Source: an uncultured Propionibacteriaceae bacterium (lineage in GTDB: Bacteria; Actinomycetota; Actinomycetes; Propionibacteriales; Propionibacteriaceae). Taken from it: DNA of 5,614 nt. This document shows, in pieces, positions 1-5,352 of this stretch. Where the stretch lies: positions 1-5,614 of the forward strand of contig CAMQXE010000100.1 of assembly GCA_947038745.1 (NCBI GenBank). The letters run 5' to 3'. How positions within the stretch are numbered: position 1 is the first letter of the stretch; each line of letters begins with the position of its first letter. The translations under genes were made by a program, and so were the position numbers. The notes under the pieces are model-generated. The model was not told where the DNA came from. It searched no databases and was given only the letters and a program-made list of their open reading frames with translations.

Positions 1-32
1 ACCTACCCATGTTAGTCGTCTAGAGACTGTTA

Positions 33-99
33 ACTAACCACCAGAAAACCACTCGATCTTGCCGAGTTGTTCCCTCCGACTCTCAGAAATCTGGTGGTT
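33..99 (+). repeat. Dispersed intergenic repeat, copy 1 (67 bp, inverted ends)
   Basis: This is one of three same-orientation copies of an element that begins ACTAACCACC and ends GAAATCTGGTGGTT. In this copy the ends form a perfect 10-bp inverted repeat, AACCACCAGA (36-45) against TCTGGTGGTT (90-99). An inner hairpin, ACTCG (51-55) against CGAGT (63-67), lies between them. By hand alignment it matches copy 2 at about 55 of 67 positions without a gap, and the shared sequence continues past the end as GTCACATA (101-108). It sits directly upstream of the AAA/TPR operon. I do not recognise it as a named repeat family. A MITE-like element, a regulatory site or a structured RNA are all possible. 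Confidence 0.85.
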
Positions 100-104
100 T
101 GTCA

Positions 105-110
105 CATAAT
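105..110 (+). promoter_or_regulatory. Possible -10 element (CATAAT) for the AAA/TPR operon
   Basis: CATAAT differs from the TATAAT consensus at one position and overlaps the conserved GTCACATA tail that follows repeat copy 1. No convincing -35 hexamer is visible about 17 bp upstream. Transcription would start near 116-118. That gives a leader of about 75 nt before the preferred ATG at 191, or an almost leaderless mRNA if the in-frame GTG at 116 is used. The call rests on one hexamer only. Confidence 0.3.
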
Positions 111-179
111 TAGAGGTGTTGCTTTCCTGCAGTACCGCTCCAGAGCAACAACGTGACAGCTTATTAGCTCTCCCCAGAG

Positions 180-185
180 AAAGGG
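180..185 (+). promoter_or_regulatory. Ribosome binding site deciding the AAA ATPase start
   Basis: AAAGGG, inside the purine run AGAGAAAGGG, lies 5 nt upstream of the ATG at 191. The alternative in-frame GTG at 116 has only a weak GAG in front of it, so this site favours the shorter protein. Confidence 0.6.
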
Positions 186-190
186 CATCA

Positions 191-1423
191 ATGGATGACT
201 CAGTAATGGAAGCTCTTTTACAAGCGGTTCAGAGCAACCCCAATGACGCTGCGCTCCGACTCCACCTGGCTGAGTTACTGCTAGCAGCAGGACGCCCCTC
301 TGAAACCATTCATCACTGTGCCCTCGTCTTGACTAAGGACCCCTCCAACAGCAAAGCACTGCATCTTCTCTCCGGTGCCAGCCAAGCTACTTCAACCATC
401 ACCACCACGGAGAGCAGCAGTATCTCTACTCACGCTGCACCTGCTCCCGATGCCTTCGACTGGGAACGCGTTGAGCGGGAGCTAGATGGCCCTGCCCCTG
501 CTTTCACCGACCCAAAAGATCTCCAAACTCCACCTACTGACATCTGGGACGTAGAGGCCAGCACCGTACACCTCTCAGACGTCGGCGGCATGGAGGAAGC
601 CAAACGCGCCATTGACTTGCAGTTCCTAGCGCCACTGAGAAATCCCGAGTTGAGCAAGGCCTTCGGGAAGGCATTGGGCGGAGGGCTTCTCATGTACGGC
701 CCGCCCGGCTGTGGCAAGACCTTCATCGCCCGCGCTATTGCTGGTGAGATGGGCGCAAAGTTCATCAATGTAACCGTTGCCGACATCCTCACTATGTATG
801 TGGGACAGAGCGAACGTAATCTCCATGAACTCTTTTCCGTTGCCCGACAGCAGGCCCCAACCGTGATCTTCTTCGATGAGGTCGATGCAATTGGCGCCAA
901 ACGCCAGTCCAACGCCGGTAGCCAATCCACGCGAAACGTCACCAACCAGTTACTCTCCGAGCTAGATGGAGTAGACAGCAATAATGAAGGTGTCTACGTC
1001 ATTGCCGCCACAAACCGTCCATGGGACCTCGACGCCGCACTCCGCCGCCCAGGGCGTTTTGATCGAACAGTGCTCGTATTACCTCCAGATCAAGAAGCTC
1101 GCCATGCGATCTTTAGGCATCATCTTAAGAATCGACCAGTAACTGGAATCGATCTAGAACTTCTTTCCAAGCAGTCAGAAGGTCTTACCGGGGCCGATAT
1201 CGCCGGGGTGTGTCTACATGCTACAGAAACCGCACTTCAATCATCGCTACAACTGGGCGAAGTACGCATGATCACTATGAATGACTTACTCACCGCATTG
1301 AAAGAAACTCGCCCTAGTTCTGGCGCTTGGTTCTCTAACGCCCGCAATGTAGTGACGTATGCCAATGGCGACGGACAATATGACGAGTTGAAGCGATACA
1401 TGAAGTCCCGGAAACTGCTGTGA
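191..1423 (+). CDS. AAA-family ATPase with N-terminal TPR-like domain
   Basis: This is a classical AAA ATPase (FtsH/p97/Vps4 clade), a type that forms ring-shaped hexamers which use ATP to unfold or remodel proteins. From the ATG at 191 it is 410 residues. Residues 1 to about 65 are paired helices resembling a TPR (LAELLLAAGRPSETIHHCALVL), followed by a Ser/Thr-rich linker to about residue 90. The AAA module has Walker A GPPGCGKT (170-177), pore loop YVG (203-205), Walker B VIFFDE (225-230), sensor-1 Asn275, arginine fingers Arg286 and Arg289 in RRPGRFDR, and the sensor-2 region GLTGADIAG (331-339). All catalytic positions are intact. A short C-terminal tail, GQYDELKRYMKSRKLL, follows. An in-frame GTG at 116 would add 25 residues of unremarkable sequence; the ATG is preferred for its ribosome site. 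The gene overlaps the next one by 4 bp, so they are probably translationally coupled. There is no Zn-protease domain, so it is not FtsH itself. The substrate is unknown. Confidence 0.9.
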   Translation: MDDSVMEALLQAVQSNPNDAALRLHLAELLLAAGRPSETIHHCALVLTKDPSNSKALHLLSGASQATSTITTTESSSISTHAAPAPDAFDWERVERELDGPAPAFTDPKDLQTPPTDIWDVEASTVHLSDVGGMEEAKRAIDLQFLAPLRNPELSKAFGKALGGGLLMYGPPGCGKTFIARAIAGEMGAKFINVTVADILTMYVGQSERNLHELFSVARQQAPTVIFFDEVDAIGAKRQSNAGSQSTRNVTNQLLSELDGVDSNNEGVYVIAATNRPWDLDAALRRPGRFDRTVLVLPPDQEARHAIFRHHLKNRPVTGIDLELLSKQSEGLTGADIAGVCLHATETALQSSLQLGEVRMITMNDLLTALKETRPSSGAWFSNARNVVTYANGDGQYDELKRYMKSRKLL

Positions 1424-2511
1424 CTAATCCTGAATCTTTACAGTCACGCCTGGATCGAGTCCAGGTACTTCATGATCTAGGAAAACTAGACCACGCCATT
1501 GAGGAAGCTGGACGAGTCGTCGTCGATTTTGATAATTCGGCCGATGCCCACTATGGGCTAGCCATTTGTTTGAACCAAGCTGGGCACATACCCCAGGCGA
1601 AGGAATCTTGTCAGCGCGCATTAGCTTTAGATCCTGATCACTTTGGTGCTCTTATGCTTGCAACCGATTTCCTAGATTCCTCTGCGGCGAAGCGTGTGCA
1701 CATGCGGCACATAGCAACGCTCTATCCGCAAAGCGCACATGCCTTAGCTGGATTAGCTTGGCTAGAGCAAAGTAACCCACGGTCGCGGCACGCCCAAGTC
1801 AAAGATCTTATCGAGAAGGCGTTATCCCTGGAACCACACGATGTATGGGTATTGACTACAGCGTCTCGGATATACCATTCAATCGATCGCAAACGATCCC
1901 AGGAGCTCTTAGCTCAAGCGCTCGAACTTGATCCTTCTAATTCACTAGCACTTTCAGCCAAGGCTCTCCATGCCGAGCAGATGCCGATGGTGGAAGATGC
2001 GGCTAACGCAGTCACAGCAGCGCTAGCAGTATCGCCTGGCGACGAGATTCTCGAATCTGCTACAACTCAGCTTGCCGGAAAAGTAACCAGGCCGCTGGCA
2101 AAGATGATATGGGTCGTTCAAGGTGGAACTCTGGTCATTGGGGGCTGCATGTTCCTACATTCAAGAAATCATGCTGCATCGCCACTGGAAGAGATGAGCT
2201 TGGTACTTCAGCTAGGATTATTCTGGATAATGATGCTCATAGCGGGACTCATTTTACTGTTGCCAATGTATCGAGGACTTGGTCCACTTCGGAAAGAGAT
2301 GATTCGCTCGCAATTCCGCTTCCCACTTGTTCGATACAGAGCCTGGACGATATTAGCGGTATGTGTGACCACGCTAGTCACGATTGGGTTCACCTTGAAA
2401 TTACTGCCGGTGCTCCTGGTGTCTGCGCTGGGAATAATTGCCCGGCTCCACATACCTAGGCAGCTATTCAAGCTACATCAACGTCGACATAGCAATACGT
2501 CCAGGACCTAA
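1420..2511 (+). CDS. TPR-repeat membrane protein, partner of the AAA ATPase
   Basis: This 363-residue protein starts at GTG 1420 inside the GTGA overlap with the AAA gene, with a weak GGAAA site 5 nt upstream. Residues 1 to about 215 are TPR-like helical repeats. Recognisable units include DAHYGLAICLNQAGHIPQAK near 42-61, ALALDPDHFGALM near 67-79, and ALELDPSNSLALSAKAL near 167-183. The C-terminal part carries hydrophobic segments near 229-247, 261-284, 308-325 and 328-345, which suggests three or four membrane helices, and it ends in a basic tail (HQRRHSNTSRT). No signal peptide is seen. The likely topology puts the TPR domain in the cytoplasm, where it could dock the AAA ATPase and tether it to the membrane; that role is inferred from gene coupling and shared TPRs. 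No enzymatic motif is visible. ATA, TTA and CTA codons seem frequent, which would fit acquired DNA, but I did not count them. Confidence 0.85.
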   Translation: MTNPESLQSRLDRVQVLHDLGKLDHAIEEAGRVVVDFDNSADAHYGLAICLNQAGHIPQAKESCQRALALDPDHFGALMLATDFLDSSAAKRVHMRHIATLYPQSAHALAGLAWLEQSNPRSRHAQVKDLIEKALSLEPHDVWVLTTASRIYHSIDRKRSQELLAQALELDPSNSLALSAKALHAEQMPMVEDAANAVTAALAVSPGDEILESATTQLAGKVTRPLAKMIWVVQGGTLVIGGCMFLHSRNHAASPLEEMSLVLQLGLFWIMMLIAGLILLLPMYRGLGPLRKEMIRSQFRFPLVRYRAWTILAVCVTTLVTIGFTLKLLPVLLVSALGIIARLHIPRQLFKLHQRRHSNTSRT

Positions 2512-2521
2512 TACTTACTTC

Positions 2522-2588
2522 ACTAACCACCACGAAACCGCTCAATTTTGCCAGGTTATTCCCTTAGACCCTAAGAAATCTGGTGGTT
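2522..2588 (+). repeat. Dispersed intergenic repeat, copy 2 (67 bp)
   Basis: Same orientation and same length as copy 1, with about 82% identity by eye. The terminal inverted repeat is 7 bp, AACCACC (2525-2531) against GGTGGTT (2582-2588). The shared tail GTCACATA follows at 2590-2597, directly before the stop codon of the nuclease-fusion gene. The copy fills most of the 86-bp gap between the convergent TPR and AbiEi-like genes. Any terminator for either gene would have to lie in or next to it, yet no compact stem-loop with a T-run is visible. Confidence 0.85.
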
Positions 2589-2597
2589 CGTCACATA

Positions 2598-3401
2598 TCA
2601 GTTAGTTCTGCGACGATGCCTGTCACCTCGGATAATGCTCAAGATGTCACACAGGACCTCGTCCCAGCAGAACATGATGTCTTCCCAGGTAAGGCGCATC
2701 ACCATATACCCCTTCACCAGCGCTACTCTGTCCCGCTTACGGTCTTTGCGATAGTTCGTTAAATCCGTGTGATGTGCGACGCTATCGCACTCAAGAATGA
2801 GTTTCTCCCCCACCAGCAGATCCACTCTGCCAATTCCAGAGATAACGACCTGCGTCTTCACTGCAATTCCACGCTTCTGCAATCGGACCCGAACCAGGCT
2901 TTCTGAGCCAGACTCTGCTGTTGGATTAATCCAGGAGCGAATCCCGGCAGGAAGAAGTTTGAGGTCCCCTGGAGCGATAAGGCCTAGCCGCAACACACTA
3001 TCAGTGATTGCGATGACTTCCTCAGCAGTCACACATCGAGTGATACCCTTCCATGCGATCAAAGGGGGATCAACCGGCCAATTAACCGGCCAATCAGCCG
3101 GATAGGAACAGCCTGGGGATTTAGGTCCTCGGCGTCGCGCTTCTCGCGGATAGCGGATATGCAACGTATCCTCTAACGGAGTCCAGGCCCCAAACAGTTT
3201 CAATGCGCTGACGCAACTTAGGCATCCACCAAGTGCAACCGCCCGTTCCACCTCAGGATGGGCGCTATTTGTGGCATACCACCCCCGGCGTAAACGCCGA
3301 AGGCTCCCACCAGCAACCATCTGAGTAATCTGATAACTGCTGTAGGGAAGCTGTCCGCGAGCGCTCACTCCCGTTTTTTGTGCTACCTCCTGCATATTCA
3401 T
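2598..3401 (-). CDS. AbiEi-like winged-helix protein fused to DUF559/Vsr-like endonuclease domain
   Basis: This is a 267-residue protein. Residues 1 to about 50 resemble the N-terminal winged-helix domain of type IV AbiEi antitoxins (YSSYQITQMVAGGSLRRLRRGWYAT). The middle part (about 51-160) fits the AbiEi-like body. Residues about 165-257 form a DUF559/Vsr-type PD-(D/E)XK fold, with Glu167, Asp194 in GRVDLLV, Glu204 and Asp206 in LILECDS, His210/His211, then the downstream YRKDRKRD helix and GYMVMRLTWED. The acidic active-site residues look intact, so cleavage of nucleic acid is plausible but unproven. No AbiEii nucleotidyltransferase toxin is adjacent, so it is not a recognisable AbiE pair. 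Such fusions are, to my knowledge, common as stand-alone genes in actinobacteria and their role is unknown. The start is ATG 3401; a second in-frame ATG at 3395 is possible. Neither has a Shine-Dalgarno upstream, although a perfect AGGAGGT lies just inside the reading frame. Confidence 0.8.
   Translation of the reverse strand: MNMQEVAQKTGVSARGQLPYSSYQITQMVAGGSLRRLRRGWYATNSAHPEVERAVALGGCLSCVSALKLFGAWTPLEDTLHIRYPREARRRGPKSPGCSYPADWPVNWPVDPPLIAWKGITRCVTAEEVIAITDSVLRLGLIAPGDLKLLPAGIRSWINPTAESGSESLVRVRLQKRGIAVKTQVVISGIGRVDLLVGEKLILECDSVAHHTDLTNYRKDRKRDRVALVKGYMVMRLTWEDIMFCWDEVLCDILSIIRGDRHRRRTN
3072..3095 (-). repeat. Two 12-bp tandem repeats inside the nuclease-fusion gene
   Basis: On the plus strand AACCGGCCAATT (3072-3083) is followed by AACCGGCCAATC (3084-3095), then a degenerate part-copy beginning AGCCGG. 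Each unit is four codons, so the frame is kept. The repeat encodes the duplicated Trp-Pro-Val residues in DWPVNWPVD, about residues 103-111, between the N-terminal region and the nuclease domain. It probably arose by a small in-frame tandem duplication. Confidence 0.75.
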
Positions 3402-3419
3402 GTGACCAGTTTGGAGGTA
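3384..3419 (-). promoter_or_regulatory. Inverted repeat enclosing the start codons of the AbiEi-like gene
   Basis: TACCTCC (3384-3390) and GGAGGTA (3413-3419) are perfect 7-bp inverted copies separated by 22 bp. Both candidate ATG codons (3401 and 3395) lie in the loop. In the mRNA the 3' arm carries AGGAGGT, a perfect anti-16S match, but downstream of the AUGs, where it cannot act as a normal ribosome site for them. The structure could be a translational control hairpin or a protein operator. No function is demonstrated. Confidence 0.45.
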
Positions 3420-3453
3420 TTTAGATAGTGCTTTCTAGGCTCTCATCTAGATC

Positions 3454-3462
3454 TGTGGATAA
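3454..3462 (-). promoter_or_regulatory. Perfect-consensus DnaA box
   Basis: The plus strand reads TGTGGATAA, which is TTATCCACA on the minus strand, an exact match to the DnaA box consensus TTATNCACA. It lies 52 bp upstream of the AbiEi-like start codon and 10 bp from repeat copy 3. I saw no cluster of further boxes and no AT-rich unwinding region, so it is not an origin. A single 9-mer can occur by chance in a window of this size (a few percent). Confidence 0.5.
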
Positions 3463-3472
3463 GTCATATTTT

Positions 3473-3538
3473 ACTAACCACCTGAAATGAACCCCAAAGC
3501 AGCAACTCTTCCCCTGCATCCCTTGAAATCTGGTGGTT
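3473..3538 (+). repeat. Dispersed intergenic repeat, copy 3 (66 bp, diverged centre)
   Basis: Same orientation as copies 1 and 2. The first 10 bases (ACTAACCACC) and last 14 bases (GAAATCTGGTGGTT) are identical in all three, and TTCCC occurs at the same distance from the right end. The left-centre is strongly diverged and one base shorter. The inverted ends are AACCACC (3476-3482) and GGTGGTT (3532-3538). It lies between the AbiEi-like gene start and the 3' end of sigA, at the apparent junction between accessory and backbone DNA. The trailing GTCACATA of the other copies is absent. Confidence 0.8.
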
Positions 3539-3579
3539 AATCGGATCTCAACGCAAAACCTCAATCGGGCGTTACGCCA

Positions 3580-3614
3580 TGATGTCCCCCATGCCAGTGG
3601 CATGAGGGACATCA
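3580..3614 (-). terminator. Strong hairpin terminator of sigA
   Basis: Two 16-nt arms, 3580-3595 and 3599-3614, pair with a single C-A mismatch around a 3-nt loop (AGT). The hairpin begins 11 bp beyond the sigA stop codon. No T-run follows on the minus strand, so it would be a U-less intrinsic terminator, as often proposed in actinobacteria, or an mRNA 3'-end stabiliser. Because the stem is nearly symmetrical it could also block read-through from the plus strand. Confidence 0.8.
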
Positions 3615-3625
3615 TCATGAGTGAT

Positions 3626-5224
3626 TTAATCGAGGTAGTCGCGCAGTACCTGGGAACGTGATGGGTGACGCAACTTCGACATCGTCTTGGACTCGATCTG
3701 GCGAATACGCTCACGCGTAACACCGTAAACCTTGCCAATCTCATCAAGAGTCTTGGGCTGTCCGTCAGTCAGACCAAAGCGCATCGAAACCACGCCAGCT
3801 TCACGCTCGGAAAGCGTATCCAAGACGTCATTGAGTTGCTCTTGAAGCAACGTAAAGTTCACCGCATCAGCAGGAACAACAGCCTCAGAGTCCTCGATCA
3901 GATCACCGAACTCAGAATCGCCATCCTCGCCAAGGGGGGTGTGCAGCGAAATCGGCTCGCGACCGTACTTCTGCACCTCGACGACCTTCTCCGGGGTCAT
4001 ATCGAGTTCCTTGGCCAATTCCTCCGGGGTTGGTTCGCGGCCAAGATCTTGCAACATCTGACGCTGGACTCGGGCCAACTTGTTGATGACCTCAACCATG
4101 TGAACCGGAATACGAATCGTACGAGCCTGATCGGCCATAGCGCGTGTAATGGCCTGCTTGATCCACCACGTCGCATAGGTAGAGAACTTGTAACCCTTGG
4201 TGTAGTCGAACTTCTCAACAGCGCGAATTAGGCCAAGGTTGCCTTCCTGAATGAGATCCAAGAACAGCATGCCGCGTCCGGTGTAGCGCTTGGCTAAGGA
4301 GACAACAAGACGCAAGTTAGCTTCAAGCAAATGGTTCTTAGCGCGGTGCCCATCATTGGCGATCCACTCGAAATCTTCGCGGTCTGCAGGCTTGATCTTG
4401 ATCTTCTCATCGCCAAGTTTCTCCTCGGCAAAGAGTCCTGCCTCAATCCGCTTTGCCAGCGAAACCTCAAGTTCTGCATTCAGTAGCGCAACCTTGCCGA
4501 TGAGTTTCAGGTAGTCCTTAACCGGATCGGCGGTAGCACCTGCAGAAACAACCTGCTGCTCAGGTTCGTCAGCATCATCGGCATCCGAAATTGAGAAACC
4601 CTCATCAGTGCTGGGAGCAACCAGTTCTTTTTCTAGCTCAGCTTCTTCTTCGGGCTTGAAGTTGGATTCATCGACGTCATCTAGGGTTCGCTTCTTGCCA
4701 ACCTTGAGGACGACATCATCACCATCGAGCGTAGCTTCTACTTCCGTGGAGCTTTCCGCTAGCTTCGATAGCGCCTCAGCCGTAGTTAGTTCGCTGCTGT
4801 CTGCAACAGGACTCACCGATTTCTTTGCGGCAGCCTTCTTTGCAGGGGCCTTCTTCTTCGCCGTAGCTGCTTCCTCAACGACGACAGGTTCAGCAGCCTT
4901 TGGGGTCTTCTTCGCTGCGGTTTTCTTGGTAGGCGCTGCTACTGCTTCGACCTTAGTTGCAGTCTTCTTTGCTGCTGGCTTTTTTGAAGCAGCCTTCTCT
5001 GCTGGAACCTCTGCAACAACCTTTGTTGGCTTAGCTGCGGCCTTCTTTGCTGGCTTAGCAGCAGCCACTGGAGCTACGGATTCGGCTGCCTTTGCGGATG
5101 CCTTTGCAGTAGCTGGCTTCTTCGCGGCAGTCTTCTTTGCAGGTGCCTCAGCTTTTTCAGGGGTAGCTTTTTTAGCAGCTACCTTTTTGGCTGGCGTCGA
5201 TGCGGCGGGTTCGCGTGGGGTCAC
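3626..5224 (-). CDS. sigA: Primary (housekeeping) RNA polymerase sigma factor
   Basis: This is the group 1 sigma-70 factor (SigA/RpoD/HrdB), which directs RNA polymerase to housekeeping promoters. From the GTG at 5224 it has 532 residues. Residues about 1-136 are a Lys/Ala/Pro-rich, AAKK-type tail, followed by an acidic linker to about 230. Region 1.2 begins at [16 protein letters not shown] (233-248). Region 2 includes [17 protein letters not shown] (303-319), and the core-binding and -10-recognition stretch with [16 protein letters not shown] runs to about 362. Region 3 follows from IRIPVHMVE. Region 4.2 carries the -35-recognition helix-turn-helix [20 protein letters not shown] (about 493-512), and the end is [17 protein letters not shown] 5224 is chosen because AGAGG lies 7 nt upstream; an in-frame TTG at 5266 would add 14 residues. 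It has its own terminator and is divergent from the peptidase gene. The identification is very secure; the start is less so. Confidence 0.97.
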   Translation of the reverse strand: MTPREPAASTPAKKVAAKKATPEKAEAPAKKTAAKKPATAKASAKAAESVAPVAAAKPAKKAAAKPTKVVAEVPAEKAASKKPAAKKTATKVEAVAAPTKKTAAKKTPKAAEPVVVEEAATAKKKAPAKKAAAKKSVSPVADSSELTTAEALSKLAESSTEVEATLDGDDVVLKVGKKRTLDDVDESNFKPEEEAELEKELVAPSTDEGFSISDADDADEPEQQVVSAGATADPVKDYLKLIGKVALLNAELEVSLAKRIEAGLFAEEKLGDEKIKIKPADREDFEWIANDGHRAKNHLLEANLRLVVSLAKRYTGRGMLFLDLIQEGNLGLIRAVEKFDYTKGYKFSTYATWWIKQAITRAMADQARTIRIPVHMVEVINKLARVQRQMLQDLGREPTPEELAKELDMTPEKVVEVQKYGREPISLHTPLGEDGDSEFGDLIEDSEAVVPADAVNFTLLQEQLNDVLDTLSEREAGVVSMRFGLTDGQPKTLDEIGKVYGVTRERIRQIESKTMSKLRHPSRSQVLRDYLD

Positions 5225-5231
5225 AGGCTTG

Positions 5232-5236
5232 CCTCT
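5232..5236 (-). promoter_or_regulatory. sigA: Ribosome binding site deciding the sigA start
   Basis: AGAGG on the minus strand is separated by 7 nt from the GTG at 5224. The upstream TTG candidate at 5266 has no comparable purine-rich site, which supports the shorter protein. Confidence 0.55.
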
Positions 5237-5266
5237 CAGGACCAATTTCGGGTTAAGGGCGCACAA

Positions 5267-5280
5267 ACACCGGCTGGTGT
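5267..5280. promoter_or_regulatory. Imperfect palindrome in the sigA-peptidase intergenic region
   Basis: ACACCGGCTGGTGT is a 14-bp near-palindrome (ACACC and GGTGT arms). It overlaps a perfect TTGACA hexamer on the minus strand (5278-5283). No good -10 hexamer stands at the standard distance for that -35-like site. It may be an operator or a leader hairpin for sigA; the evidence is only the symmetry and position. Confidence 0.3.
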
Positions 5281-5340
5281 CAATGGGCCACTAACTATTC
5301 TGCCATGCACTAAGCTATATCCCTAACGGACTTATCTAGC

Positions 5341-5346
5341 TATTGT
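5341..5346 (+). promoter_or_regulatory. -10 element of a leaderless promoter for the peptidase gene
   Basis: TATTGT fits the TANNNT pattern and stands exactly 6 nt before the ATG at 5353, so transcription would begin at or next to the A of the start codon. The preceding bases are pyrimidine-rich with no Shine-Dalgarno, which agrees with leaderless translation, common in actinobacteria. No clear -35 hexamer is seen. Confidence 0.6.
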
Positions 5347-5352
5347 TCTCTT

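Noticed and set aside
116..190. GTG at 116 as the AAA ATPase start (25 extra residues, nearly leaderless from CATAAT)
   Set aside because: The ATG at 191 has a good AAAGGG site and begins directly at the TPR-like helices. The -10 to GTG spacing of 5 nt is also short. It remains a minor alternative.
430..981. Minus-strand 183-aa reading frame inside the AAA ATPase gene
   Set aside because: It lies opposite the conserved ATPase motifs and shows no recognisable domain. The AAA frame is unambiguous.
2522..2588. Repeat copy 2 as a classical bidirectional terminator
   Set aside because: The 7-bp arms are separated by about 50 bp and no T-run follows. A weak terminating effect cannot be excluded but the sequence does not show it.
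33..3538. Integron attC sites as an explanation of the three repeats
   Set aside because: The ends do not fit the RYYYAAC...GTTRRRY core pattern of attC, the modules are not single-gene cassettes in one orientation, and no integrase is visible.
33..3538. CRISPR array
   Set aside because: Copies are 0.95-2.5 kb apart with whole genes between them, not separated by short spacers, and there are no cas genes.
5278..5283. Perfect TTGACA on the minus strand as the sigA -35 element
   Set aside because: No acceptable -10 hexamer lies 16-19 bp downstream (only CCCTTA/TTAACC-like sequence), so a full promoter cannot be called.
4608..5294. Long plus-strand reading frame (228 aa), rich in Ala and Phe, opposite the sigA tail
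   Set aside because: It is the mirror of the repetitive Lys/Ala codons of sigA, giving low-complexity AAFFAG-type sequence. There is no ribosome site or family resemblance.
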